Below are positions 51,644-60,625 of a stretch of 64,000 nucleotides of DNA, in pieces. The stretch comes from JAUNBN01 sp036645935 (GTDB taxonomy: Bacteria; Bacillota; Clostridia; Oscillospirales; Ruminococcaceae). Location of the stretch: contig JAVXNE010000004.1 of the NCBI GenBank assembly GCA_036645935.1, positions 124,001 to 188,000 of the forward strand. Direction: 5' to 3'. The stretch's first letter is position 1; each line of letters begins with the position of its first letter. The notes beneath the pieces were generated by a model that saw only the letters and a list, made by a program, of their open reading frames with translations, had not been told where the DNA came from and did not search any database. The translations under genes and the position numbers were made by a program.

Positions 51644-52237
51644 TCACCGTACGACCAGGATACCGCCCTTTTCATCGCGGCCGGTGTCCCAAAGTTCGAC
51701 GAGATTGGATTCCCGCCGCTCGCCCCACGTTGAATAGATAATATAGAATCCGTCAGGACGCTCGTCGTAGCCGGTCACCGTGAACCAGTGCCACTCGATG
51801 TCGTCGATGTGATCGCTTTCGTGCTCGAGAAGCAGATATTGTGCTGACACACCGCCGTTTATGGCGGAGCGCACGAGATCCTCCGCGCGCTGATAAGGCG
51901 CGGCTCCCTCAAGCGGCTCGTATTCCGCGCGCTGGCCAACCGAGCGGGCATAGCGGGAAAATCCGTTTTCAAACAGACTGAGCTCAGTCATTCCGCGCGA
52001 CCCTGGATAGATATATTTGTACATTTCATGTGCAAATGCGCAGAATTGTTTTTTTGTGATGTTCAGTGAATCATATGGCCAGAGAGCGGCGCGCTCGCGG
52101 TCATCCATTGCGAGCAGAGCGGCGACATGGCAGCCGCACACCGTTGAACATCCGCCAAGCCGCATCATAGGGCGGCGAAACCAGTGCTGATCTCCGCCAT
52201 ATGCCCCGTTGATATTGAGAAATTCAAGTTCGGTCAT
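51644..52237 (-). CDS. Papain-like (C39-like fold) protein of unknown role
   Basis: A 197-residue protein with the layout of a family widespread in Clostridia. It starts GAYGGDQHWFRRPMMRLGGCSTVCGCHVAALLA, where the Cys after GG is the likely nucleophile, and has a His in EWHWFTVTGYDE, so it may be a cysteine peptidase or an inactive relative. There is no signal peptide. Its start overlaps the TSCPD gene stop (ATGA), so the two are translated together. The substrate is unknown. The common family name is not recalled with confidence. Confidence 0.7.
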   Translation of the reverse strand: MTELEFLNINGAYGGDQHWFRRPMMRLGGCSTVCGCHVAALLAMDDRERAALWPYDSLNITKKQFCAFAHEMYKYIYPGSRGMTELSLFENGFSRYARSVGQRAEYEPLEGAAPYQRAEDLVRSAINGGVSAQYLLLEHESDHIDDIEWHWFTVTGYDERPDGFYIIYSTWGERRESNLVELWDTGRDEKGGILVVR

Positions 52238-52485
52238 CTCTCGTTCAGGGCGGCTTTCAGCGCCTTTGCGAGCTGGTCAGGGCAGGAGGTAGACTTGTGT
52301 CCGCAACGGATTCCGTCACAGCGGGAGATCACGGCGTTTGCATCCATGCCGTCCACAAGACGGCCGATTCCCTGCAAATTTCCGTTGCATCCGCCCCTGA
52401 AACGGAGATTTTTCACAGTAGTCCCATCCAATTCAAATTCAATCAGCGAGGAACAGACCCCGCTGGGTTTGTAGCTGTGCTTCAT
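52234..52485 (-). CDS. TSCPD domain protein (TIGR03905-like)
   Basis: An 83-residue protein of the small TSCPD family, named after the C-terminal motif seen here as CGHKSTSCPDQLAKAL. The N-terminal half (YKPSGVCSSLIEFELDGTTVKNLRFRGGCNGNLQGI) contains several cysteines in the arrangement found in the C-terminal domain of adenosylcobalamin ribonucleotide reductases, where it binds metal. The start at 52485 follows AAAGGACTGTATATC. It overlaps the papain-like gene by four bases. Biochemical function is unknown. Confidence 0.85.
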   Translation of the reverse strand: MKHSYKPSGVCSSLIEFELDGTTVKNLRFRGGCNGNLQGIGRLVDGMDANAVISRCDGIRCGHKSTSCPDQLAKALKAALNER

Positions 52486-52624
52486 ATGATATACAGTCCT
52501 TTCGCTTGACAACGCGGGGCGACGCCCTCACGCATTATATTTTATCAGAGAGCGCGCTTTATTTCAACGGCGCGAATCATGGCTGTATTATGCCACAGGA
52601 GCGCCTCGGTTTATTTCAGCGCAC

Positions 52625-52658
52625 AAAAAAAGCCGAAACCTTGCGGGGGATTTCGGCC
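52625..52658 (-). terminator. Terminator after noc/parB-like gene
   Basis: GCCGAAA at 52632-52638 pairs with TTTCGGC at 52651-52657, and the minus strand then reads TTTTTT. It lies 35-60 bases past the parB-like stop and ends the mnmG-rsmG-parB transcript. Confidence 0.85.
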
Positions 52659-52692
52659 TCTTTTGTGTATGTGAAAGAGTTGCCAGCAAAAA

Positions 52693-53505
52693 TTATTGGT
52701 GCGTACAGGCGTCCGCTGCCGGAATGCGTATACGATATTCCACACAGCCGTTGACATCCTGTCGCTCGCTCGACGCCTCAACACCGGCCTGCTTCATCAC
52801 GTCGACCGCGCGGTCGATCGTGTTGAAAAAGATGCGCACATCTTTGAATGCGATTGTCCGCAGATGGTTTTCAGAAGTCTGCGCCCCGATTCGCTCCCGA
52901 AGCACTTTGGATCGTTGCGCGAGCTCGCGCCCGTCACTCAGAAGACCATAAAAGAGGCGATTTCGCTCGGAGCGCTCGAGGGAAAGAATTTTGCGAATCT
53001 GCTTGTTATCCAACCCCGCGGCCTCACACACTCTCTGCTCGTCCTCTTCAAGAGACAGAGCGTCAAACGCGGTGTTGATATCCTCTGCGCTCACGCCGAG
53101 AGTGTTCGACAATCCCTTTTGATCGAGCGCTTGCTGCTGCGCGAGTTTCTCATATGCGCTCGCAAGCTCAAAACTGCCGAGAGGCGAGCGGTGGAGATCA
53201 CAGAGAAGCGATAAACGCAGCGCCTCGGCGCTCTCGCACCTTATCTCAACGATGGGAACGGCGCTCAACCCCGCGCGCAGAGCGGCAGTGAGTCGTCGCG
53301 CTCCCGAGATGAGAGTGTAATACGGGGAGGGCCAGTCGTGACGCTTGACGAGCAGTGGCACAATAACCCCGTTTTTTGCGACGCTTTCCGTCAGCTCTTC
53401 CAGCTCGGTTTCGTCAAATCGGCGCCGCGTCGCGCCCTCTGGCATACCTATGCGCGTTGGATTTATGTAGCGTGCTTTTAAAGGCCTGTCATCATTAAAA
53501 AGCAT
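52693..53505 (-). CDS. noc: ParB/Noc-family protein, divergent
   Basis: A 270-residue DNA-binding protein in the position of Bacillus noc (directly after rsmG). The N-terminal domain has RRRFDETELEELTESVAKNGVIVPLLV, then the CTP-binding region ISGARRLTAALRAG where most ParB/Noc have GERRxRA, and DLHRSPLGSFELASAY where others have N-x-Q-R. The helix-turn-helix is ALDQKGLSNTLGVSAEDINTAFDAL. These changes at CTP-contact residues make it unsure whether it works as a CTP-dependent sliding clamp. No parA is next to it. It is a probable nucleoid-associated protein near the origin. Confidence 0.75.
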   Translation of the reverse strand: MLFNDDRPLKARYINPTRIGMPEGATRRRFDETELEELTESVAKNGVIVPLLVKRHDWPSPYYTLISGARRLTAALRAGLSAVPIVEIRCESAEALRLSLLCDLHRSPLGSFELASAYEKLAQQQALDQKGLSNTLGVSAEDINTAFDALSLEEDEQRVCEAAGLDNKQIRKILSLERSERNRLFYGLLSDGRELAQRSKVLRERIGAQTSENHLRTIAFKDVRIFFNTIDRAVDVMKQAGVEASSERQDVNGCVEYRIRIPAADACTHQ

Positions 53506-53589
53506 TTCAACACCCTCCGAAGATAATATACCACAACGGATAGTGCATTTCCAGTATTTTCCATCTACAAATTGTGATATATTTTGATA

Positions 53590-54309
53590 TTAGATATCAT
53601 TTATTATCGGGGATTTAATAATATTCTTTCCGCTGCGCGGATATTGTGGCGGAGTTTGCGCTATTTTTTCAATTATTATTAGGGCGCGTCGATCGCCGTC
53701 GGGAAGGTCATAGCGGGAGATGTCCGACACTTTGCCTCCGAGCTGTGATATCGCGCGCGCGGCGAGGGCTACTTCACTTTCGGCATCGGGGCCTTTCATC
53801 GCAATCATGTTGCCCCCGACGCAAACGAGTGGCAGACATAGCTCACACAGCGCCGCAAGGTGGGCGACGGCACGACCACAGACGCAGTCGAAGCTCTCTC
53901 TGAATGACGCGCTCCGCCCAAGCTCCTCCGCGCGGCCGTGAACGCAGAAAACCCCCTCGATTCCGAGTTTTGCACAGCACTCCTCGATAAAGACAAGCTT
54001 CTTCGCCGTGGCGTCGACGAGCGTTATGTCTATTTCCGGTTTTGCTATTTTGAGCGCGACTCCGGGAAATCCCGCGCCCGTTCCGACGTCGCAGACCTGG
54101 CCGCGAACGGCACCGCTTGCGGCGCACGCGAGGCTGTCAAGCAGATGCTTGTCCTCGAACGCGCGCGGTTCGGTTATCGCGGTGAGATTCATAACCTCGT
54201 TTTTTTCGAGCACCGCCTCGGCATAGGCAGCGAGCAGAGCGCAGGCGCGCGCGTCAGCCGTTCCGCAGTAACGCCCGGCAAGGGAGTTCAGTCTTTCGAT
54301 ATCAATCAT
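53590..54309 (-). CDS. rsmG: 16S rRNA (guanine-N7-)-methyltransferase RsmG
   Basis: Methylates G527 of 16S rRNA using S-adenosylmethionine. The 239 residues include NLTAITEPRAFEDKHLLDSL, the SAM-binding DVGTGAGFPGVALKIA, the acidic ITLVDATAKKLVFIE and CGRAVAHLAALCEL, all family hallmarks. Its start overlaps the mnmG stop (ATGA), so they are translated as a pair. It lies 84 bases before the parB-like gene in the classic mnmG-rsmG-noc order. Confidence 0.96.
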   Translation of the reverse strand: MIDIERLNSLAGRYCGTADARACALLAAYAEAVLEKNEVMNLTAITEPRAFEDKHLLDSLACAASGAVRGQVCDVGTGAGFPGVALKIAKPEIDITLVDATAKKLVFIEECCAKLGIEGVFCVHGRAEELGRSASFRESFDCVCGRAVAHLAALCELCLPLVCVGGNMIAMKGPDAESEVALAARAISQLGGKVSDISRYDLPDGDRRALIIIEKIAQTPPQYPRSGKNIIKSPIINDI

Positions 54310-56195
54310 TGCTGACCTCTGTTAAAAAGATAGCGGTGCCGTGAAATCCAAATTGTCAGCACCTGTATGTCGGCGGGACTGACCCCGCTTATTCTTGAAG
54401 CCTGCCCGAGAGAGCGCGGCTTGACAGCGTCCAGTTTTATCTGTGCCTCAATGCGCAGACCCTCGACCTCTGTGTAGGAGAGCGTCTCAGGAAGCGGCAT
54501 ATCCTCGAGACGAAGCTGGCGTGCAACGGCGGAAAGCTGCCGCGCAAGATATCCCGCATATTTAATCGCAATTTCCGCTTCTTCTCCGACCCTGCTCGGC
54601 AAAATCTCGCGTCCTATGTCAACGCAGGAGATGTCGGAATAGTGAATTGCGGGGCGGCGCAGCAACGCGGCGAGCGTTATCCCGCCAGAAACAGGAGTTT
54701 CGCCGCAGCGCTCAAGCAGCTCTGCACGTGTTTTGGACGGCGGAACAACGGTGGTGTTAAGCCGGATAGTCTCGCGCTCGAGAGAATCTCGATAGTTGCA
54801 AAAATCTGCGTAGCGCGTATCGCTCACAAGGCCCAACTCGTGTCCTATTCCGCACAGCCGCAGCAGTGCGTTGTCCTGGCGCAGCAGCAAGCGGTATTCG
54901 CTGCGCGAAGTCATCATGCGGTATGGCTCGTTGGTTCCCTTGGTGACGAGATCGTCAATGAGCGTGCCGATGTATGAGCTGACGCGCGGGAGGGTGAACG
55001 GCGCTCTGCCGAGCGAGCGGTACGCTGCGTTGACTCCCGCTACAAAGCCCTGAACCGCAGCCTCTTCATAGCCGCTTGTGCCGCAAAATTGTCCTGCGCC
55101 GAAAAGTCCGACAACGGCTTTTGTTTCCAGAGTCGCACGCAGAGCGAGCGGGTCTATGCAGTCATATTCGATGGCGTAGGCGGGGCGCATGAGTTCGATT
55201 TGTCCGAAACCCTCTATCGTGCGGTAGAGCTCATATTGCACGTCGAGCGGGAGCGACGAGCTCATGCCTTGAAGATATAGCTCATCGGTGTGTTCCCCAC
55301 ATGGCTCGACGAAAATTTGGTGCCGTTCCTTGTCCGGAAAACGCACCACTTTGTCCTCTATCGAGGGGCAGTAGCGCGGGCCGATACCCGAAATAGCACC
55401 ACCGTAGAGCGGGGATCTGTCGAGATTTGCACGTATGACCTCGTGAGTTGCAGTGTTGGTGTGGGCGATATAGCAGGAGAGTTTATTTTTTATTTTGCCG
55501 TCGTTTTCACTGCAAAAAGGTGTTATCTTATCGTCTCCGCACTGTTCGAGAAGATTTGAAAAATCGATGCTTCTGCGGTGAACGCGCGCGGGTGTGCCTG
55601 TTTTGAAGCGACGGAGCGGAAGCCCGAGCGCGAGCAGGCTTGAAGAAAGCTCGTTTGCCGCGCACACGTTATCGGGTCCGCAAAATCGCGTGGCCTGACC
55701 GACATAGATTTTACCCTTGAGATATGTTCCTGTTGCGATGACAACGGCCTTCGCGCGCAGTTCAAAGCCCAGAGAGGTGCGAATCCCCGTCACAGTTCCG
55801 TGATCTGCGGTTATTTCAACAACCTCATCCTGCACAAGTTCGAGCAAAGGCTCCATCTCGAGCGCACGCTTCATGTAGCGGTGGTAGTTGCGGCGGTCAC
55901 ATTGAACCCGCAGCGAGCGCACGGCAGGGCCTTTTGCCGTGTTGAGCATGCGGCTTTGCAGCGTCGTCGCATCAGCGGCGCGACCCATCTCTCCGCCGAG
56001 CGCGTCAAGCTCGAAGACGAGACATCCCTTTGCAGTGCCTCCGATTGACGGGTTACACGGCATGTTGGCAACGGCGTCGAGCGAGAGAGTGAAGATTGCG
56101 GTTTTGACGCCGAGCCTCGCGGCGGCGAGCGCTGCCTCGCATCCGGCGTGTCCCGCGCCAATCACGATTACGTCGTAATCCTTGAAATTGAACAT
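54306..56195 (-). CDS. mnmG: tRNA uridine-5-carboxymethylaminomethyl modification enzyme MnmG
   Basis: FAD enzyme that acts with MnmE on tRNA U34. The 629 residues have the N-terminal dinucleotide fold (VIGAGHAGCEAALAAARLG), NPSIGGTAKGCLVFELDALGGEMG, the CDRRNYHRYM block, QFCGTSGYEEAAVQG with conserved Cys and the TSRSEYRLLLRQDNA block. The C-terminal helical domain contacts MnmE. It is part of a minus-strand mnmG-rsmG-noc operon; mnmE, usually just before it, is 31 kb away in the other direction. Confidence 0.97.
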   Translation of the reverse strand: MFNFKDYDVIVIGAGHAGCEAALAAARLGVKTAIFTLSLDAVANMPCNPSIGGTAKGCLVFELDALGGEMGRAADATTLQSRMLNTAKGPAVRSLRVQCDRRNYHRYMKRALEMEPLLELVQDEVVEITADHGTVTGIRTSLGFELRAKAVVIATGTYLKGKIYVGQATRFCGPDNVCAANELSSSLLALGLPLRRFKTGTPARVHRRSIDFSNLLEQCGDDKITPFCSENDGKIKNKLSCYIAHTNTATHEVIRANLDRSPLYGGAISGIGPRYCPSIEDKVVRFPDKERHQIFVEPCGEHTDELYLQGMSSSLPLDVQYELYRTIEGFGQIELMRPAYAIEYDCIDPLALRATLETKAVVGLFGAGQFCGTSGYEEAAVQGFVAGVNAAYRSLGRAPFTLPRVSSYIGTLIDDLVTKGTNEPYRMMTSRSEYRLLLRQDNALLRLCGIGHELGLVSDTRYADFCNYRDSLERETIRLNTTVVPPSKTRAELLERCGETPVSGGITLAALLRRPAIHYSDISCVDIGREILPSRVGEEAEIAIKYAGYLARQLSAVARQLRLEDMPLPETLSYTEVEGLRIEAQIKLDAVKPRSLGQASRISGVSPADIQVLTIWISRHRYLFNRGQQ

Positions 56196-56210
56196 AGCGT
56201 CTCCGTTAAT

Positions 56211-56240
56211 TCAAGGCCGGCGGGTGTCCGCCGGCCTTGA
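56211..56240 (-). terminator. Hairpin terminator between ppdK and mnmG
   Basis: TCAAGGCCGGCGG pairs perfectly over 13 bp with CCGCCGGCCTTGA around GTGT. It stands 25 bases after the ppdK stop on the minus strand. The tail (ATTAACGG) is poor in U, so read-through into mnmG is possible. Confidence 0.7.
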
Positions 56241-56264
56241 GAGTGGTTATTGGGTGTGGAAAAC

Positions 56265-58895
56265 TTATTTGCGCGGGTTTTTGATCTGCGCCTGAGCTGC
56301 CGCAAGGCGCGCGATGGGCACGCGGTAGGGTGAGCAGGAGACGTAGGACAGCCCGATGCGGTGGCAGAACTCGACGGACGAGGGATCGCCGCCGTGCTCG
56401 CCGCAGATTCCCAACTTGATGTCGGGGCGTGTCTTGCGGCCGAGGGTGCAGGCCATTTCAACAAGCTTTCCGACACCGACCTGGTCGAGACGCGCAAACG
56501 GGTCACTTTCATAGATCTTCTTGGAGTAGTAATCTCCGAGGAACTTGCCCGCATCGTCGCGAGAAAATCCGAAGGTCATCTGTGTGAGATCGTTGGTGCC
56601 AAAGCTGAAGAACTCAGCCTCGGTTGCGATGTCGTCGGCGATGAGTGCCGCACGGGGGATCTCGATCATTGTACCGACCATGTATTTGAGGTCGACGCCC
56701 GAGTCCTTGATGAGCTTGTCAGAGGTTTCGGTGACTATTTTCTTGACATACTGCAGTTCTTTAAGATCGTTGATGAGCGGGATCATTATTTCGGGAACAA
56801 CGTTGAATCCTTTGCGCTTTTTGACTGCGAGCGCCGCCTGGATGACGGCGGTTGTCTGCATCTCTGCGATTTCGGGGAACGAGACGGCAAGGCGGCAGCC
56901 ACGGTGACCCATCATCGGGTTGAACTCGTGCAAGGCGGATATTTTTGCATTGACGTCGTCGACAGACATGCCAAGCTCACCTGCAAGCTCTGCTATATCA
57001 GCCTTATCGGTCGGGAGGAACTCGTGTAGAGGCGGATCAAGGAAGCGGATGGTGACAGGACGCTCTTCCATTGCTTCATATATGCCCTCGAAGTCGCCCT
57101 GCTGCATGGGAAGCAGTTTGGCAAGTGCCTTGCGGCGCTGCTCTTCGGTCTCCGAAAGAATCATCTCGCGGACGGCCTTGATGCGCGCACCCTCGAAGAA
57201 CATGTGCTCTGTGCGGCAAAGGCCAATGCCCTCGGCGCCGAACTTGATCGCCTGCGACGCGTCATATGGGGTGTCGGCGTTGGTGCGAACCTTCATGGCG
57301 CGAACCTCGTCGGCCCAGCCCATGAAGCGTCCGAAGTCTCCGGTGATTGTGGCATCAACGGTCGGGATTGAATCGAGATAGATGTTTCCGGTGCTTCCGT
57401 CAAGCGAGATGTAGTCGCCGCAGTGGACGGTCTTGCCGCCGAGAGTGAAGCTGCGGTCGGCCTCGTTAATGCGGATTGCGCCGCAACCGGAAACACAGCA
57501 GGTGCCCATGCCGCGCGCGACAACCGCCGCGTGAGAGGTCATGCCGCCGCGAACGGTCAGGATGCCCTGTGAGACGTGCATGCCTTCGATGTCCTCGGGA
57601 GAGGTTTCGAGACGGACAAGAATTACCTTATCACCCTTTGAAGAGACCTCAACGGCCTCTTCGGCGGTGAAAACCACTCTGCCGCAGGCAGCGCCCGGAG
57701 AAGCGGGCAGTGCGGAGCCGGCGGGAACGGCGGTCTTGAGGACGGCGGGGTCAAACTGCGGGTGCAACAGCGCGTCGAGCTGGCGGGGATCGACCATCAT
57801 GAGGGCTTCCTGCTTCGAGATCATGCCCTCGTCCACAAGGTCGCACGCGACTTTGAGAGCGGCGGCAGCAGTGCGCTTGCCGTTGCGGGTCTGGAGCATA
57901 TAGAGCTTGCCCTTCTCGATGGTGAACTCCATGTCCTGCATGTCTTTATAGTGCTTCTCGAGTTTGTTTGCTATTTCGACAAACTGGTCGTAAACGGCCG
58001 GCATTGTGTTGCGAAGATCGGCGATGGGGGAGGGTGTGCGCACTCCGGCGACGACGTCCTCGCCCTGCGCGTTCATGAGGAACTCGCCATAGAGATTCTT
58101 TGTGCCGATAGCGGGATCGCGGGTGAATGCCACCCCGGTGCCCGAATCATCGCCCATGTTGCCGAATACCATCGACTGGACGTTGACGGCGGTGCCCCAC
58201 GAGCCGGGAATATCGTTCATGCGGCGATAGTAAATAGCGCGGTCATTGTTCCAGCTGCGGAAGACGGCTTTGATTGCTCCCAGGAGCTGGTCGCGCGGAT
58301 CGGTCGGGAAATCTGTCCCGATCTCGCTCTTGTAGAACTCTTTAAAGCGCTGGACCATTTCCTTGAGATCTTCAACGCCGAGCTCGGTGTCCTGAGTGAC
58401 GCCGCGCTTTGCCTTCATCTCGTCGATTATGACCTCGAAGCGCTTTTTGGAAAGTTCCATGACAACGTCGGAATACATCTGGATGAAGCGGCGATAGCTG
58501 TCCTGAGCGAAGCGCTCGTTGTTCATCAGTTTTGCGATGCCGACAACGACCGTGTCGTTGAGGCCGAGGTTGAGGATAGTGTCCATCATTCCGGGCATTG
58601 AGGCGCGAGCGCCGGAACGGACGGAAACGAGCAGCGGATTTTCGGCGTCACCGAATTTTTTGCCGGTTATGCCTTCGAGTTTGACGAGATATTCGTCTAT
58701 CTCTTTTTCAATTTCCGGTGCAATTTTCTCGCCGTCGTCATAATAGCGAATGCATGCCTCGGTGGTGATGGTAAAGCCCTGCGGGACAGGCATACCGATG
58801 TTGGTCATTTCGGCGAGGTTGGCGCCCTTTCCTCCGAGCAGGTCGCGCATTTTTGCGCTGCCTTCGGAAAAGAGATAAACATACTTATGGCCCAT
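56265..58895 (-). CDS. ppdK: Pyruvate, phosphate dikinase
   Basis: Interconverts pyruvate, ATP and phosphate with PEP, AMP and pyrophosphate; in anaerobes it is part of pyrophosphate-linked glycolysis. From the chosen start it is 876 residues, the standard length. The nucleotide-binding N-terminal domain starts KYVYLFSEGSAKMRDLLGGKGANLAEM. The phosphorylated His and regulatory Thr are in GGMTSHAAVVARGMG. The PEP domain has the catalytic Cys in ICGEHGGDPSS and metal ligands in SFGTNDLTQMTFG. The start at 58895 (ahead of GHKYV) has GGAGG upstream; longer frames lack one. Confidence 0.97.
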   Translation of the reverse strand: MGHKYVYLFSEGSAKMRDLLGGKGANLAEMTNIGMPVPQGFTITTEACIRYYDDGEKIAPEIEKEIDEYLVKLEGITGKKFGDAENPLLVSVRSGARASMPGMMDTILNLGLNDTVVVGIAKLMNNERFAQDSYRRFIQMYSDVVMELSKKRFEVIIDEMKAKRGVTQDTELGVEDLKEMVQRFKEFYKSEIGTDFPTDPRDQLLGAIKAVFRSWNNDRAIYYRRMNDIPGSWGTAVNVQSMVFGNMGDDSGTGVAFTRDPAIGTKNLYGEFLMNAQGEDVVAGVRTPSPIADLRNTMPAVYDQFVEIANKLEKHYKDMQDMEFTIEKGKLYMLQTRNGKRTAAAALKVACDLVDEGMISKQEALMMVDPRQLDALLHPQFDPAVLKTAVPAGSALPASPGAACGRVVFTAEEAVEVSSKGDKVILVRLETSPEDIEGMHVSQGILTVRGGMTSHAAVVARGMGTCCVSGCGAIRINEADRSFTLGGKTVHCGDYISLDGSTGNIYLDSIPTVDATITGDFGRFMGWADEVRAMKVRTNADTPYDASQAIKFGAEGIGLCRTEHMFFEGARIKAVREMILSETEEQRRKALAKLLPMQQGDFEGIYEAMEERPVTIRFLDPPLHEFLPTDKADIAELAGELGMSVDDVNAKISALHEFNPMMGHRGCRLAVSFPEIAEMQTTAVIQAALAVKKRKGFNVVPEIMIPLINDLKELQYVKKIVTETSDKLIKDSGVDLKYMVGTMIEIPRAALIADDIATEAEFFSFGTNDLTQMTFGFSRDDAGKFLGDYYSKKIYESDPFARLDQVGVGKLVEMACTLGRKTRPDIKLGICGEHGGDPSSVEFCHRIGLSYVSCSPYRVPIARLAAAQAQIKNPRK

Positions 58896-59100
58896 TGCTT
58901 TAGAGTCCTCCGTCATTTTAATTTGTAAAAGTGTAAACTTTGCTGAGTTGAATGCGTTAATATTATAGCAGACTTTTACAGCGCTGTCCATGGAATAAGT
59001 GGTTTAAATGTCGAAATAGTGATGCAATATAAGGCGCGTTCCCGCTCTTTAATGCGGTACGGTTTTTCTGGAGGCCTGCGAAGCGACGGAAAGATTTTTT

Positions 59101-59158
59101 GTAACACCTGTTACTTTTTTCATATATACTTGAAATAACGGACAAAAATTGCAATAAT
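59101..59158 (+). promoter_or_regulatory. glmU promoter with an upstream palindrome
   Basis: TTGAAA at 59130-59135, 17 bases, then AATAAT at 59153-59158, about 40 bases before glmU. Just upstream is GTAACACCTGTTAC (59101-59114), a 5-bp inverted repeat with a 4-base centre flanked by T runs, a possible operator shared with the divergent ppdK gene. The remainder of the 58896-59196 spacer shows nothing else. Confidence 0.5.
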
Positions 59159-59196
59159 ATAGATTACACAAACAAACTCAAAAGGAGTCTTGAGAA

Positions 59197-60591
59197 ATGG
59201 GCGACACCGCCACACAATTCAATTGCGTTATTCTCGCGGCAGGAGAGGGCAAGCGCATGCATGCGTCCCGATCAAAAGCGCTGTGCGAGGTAGCGGGAAA
59301 GCCGATGCTGCGCTGGGTGATTGACGCTGCAAAAACCGCCGGAATCGGGGAAATTTGTGTTGTCGCAAGCAAAGATGACGTGAAGAGTGTAGCGCAATGC
59401 TGCGAGATAGCAGAACAAAAAGAGCGTCTCGGAACGGGACACGCGGTCATGTGTGCGCGGGAGTTTTTGCAAAAGCGCGCGAACGGAGACACGCTTGTGC
59501 TGTGCGGTGACGCTCCTTTTATCAATAGGGAAACAATTGTCGGAGCGCTTGAACTGCACTCGTTGCAGAGCAACGCCGTCACGGTTATGAGCGCCATTGT
59601 GGGCGACCCCAAAGGATACGGGCGCATAATACGCAGGGGAGACAGCCTCGCTGCCATTGTTGAGGACGCAGATTGCGACGACGCGCAGGCAGAAATATGC
59701 GAGATTAATTCCGGTGCTTATTGGTTCAAAACAGCGGACCTGCTCGCGGCGCTCGAAAAGATACGACCGGACAACGCACAAGGGGAATATTATTTAACAG
59801 ATGCTGTCGCGATCATCATAGCAAGCCAAAAGCGAGCAGGGTGTTTTGCGGCAGACAGCCCGTTTGTCGCACTCGGAGCCAACAGTCCGCTCGATTTGCT
59901 CCATCTCAACGAGATAGCCAACCGCGCCGCGATAGCCCGCCACCTTGAAGTCGGCGTGCACTTTGTCTCTTGCGACGGCGTTGTCATAGGCCCCGATGTT
60001 GAGATTGCGCCAGGGGCGACGATTCTGCCCGGCACGATGCTGTACGGCGCGACAGAGATAGGCGAGGGCTCGACAATTGGGCCAAATTCGCTGCTCTGCG
60101 ACACGTCTGTCGGCAAGAATACAGTTTTCAACGCGAGCCAAGGATACGATTCCAAGGTCGGGGACAACGTTAAAATAGGCCCGTTTGTTCAGCTGCGTCC
60201 GAACAGCGAGGTCTGCGACGACGTCAAGATCGGAGACTTTGTCGAAATCAAGAATTCCCGAATCGGGCGAGGAACCTCGCTCGCGCACCTGACATACATC
60301 GGCGATTCCGATGTCGGGGAGTGCTGCAACTTTGGCTGCGGCGTCGTTGTCGTAAACTATGACGGCGAAAAGAAAAACCGCACCACGGTGGGCGACTTCG
60401 CGTTCATCGGCTGCAACACAAACCTTGTTGCACCGGTGAGAGTTGGCAATGGCGCATACACGGCCGCCGCCACGACAGTGACCGAGGATGTGCCGGACGG
60501 CGCGCTTGCGATTGGCCGCGCGAGGCAGAAGAACATTGAGGGCTGGGCGGCGCGCAAGCTCAGGGCGTACATTGAAAAGAAATCGAAATAA
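59197..60591 (+). CDS. glmU: Bifunctional N-acetylglucosamine-1-phosphate uridyltransferase/glucosamine-1-phosphate acetyltransferase
   Basis: Makes UDP-GlcNAc, the first precursor of peptidoglycan and other surface sugars. The 464 residues have the uridyltransferase half (CVILAAGEGKRMHASRSKAL, GDAPFINRETI) and the left-handed beta-helix acetyltransferase half (hexapeptide repeats from about residue 250, PFVQLRPNSEVCDDVKIGDF, LTYIGDSDVG and NYDGEKKNRT). AAAGGAG precedes the ATG. It leads the operon glmU-prs-hddA-hddC/gmhB. Confidence 0.97.
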   Translation: MGDTATQFNCVILAAGEGKRMHASRSKALCEVAGKPMLRWVIDAAKTAGIGEICVVASKDDVKSVAQCCEIAEQKERLGTGHAVMCAREFLQKRANGDTLVLCGDAPFINRETIVGALELHSLQSNAVTVMSAIVGDPKGYGRIIRRGDSLAAIVEDADCDDAQAEICEINSGAYWFKTADLLAALEKIRPDNAQGEYYLTDAVAIIIASQKRAGCFAADSPFVALGANSPLDLLHLNEIANRAAIARHLEVGVHFVSCDGVVIGPDVEIAPGATILPGTMLYGATEIGEGSTIGPNSLLCDTSVGKNTVFNASQGYDSKVGDNVKIGPFVQLRPNSEVCDDVKIGDFVEIKNSRIGRGTSLAHLTYIGDSDVGECCNFGCGVVVVNYDGEKKNRTTVGDFAFIGCNTNLVAPVRVGNGAYTAAATTVTEDVPDGALAIGRARQKNIEGWAARKLRAYIEKKSK

Positions 60592-60625
60592 CCAAAATAA
60601 ATAGATGCTGTCGGGGGACTGAAAG

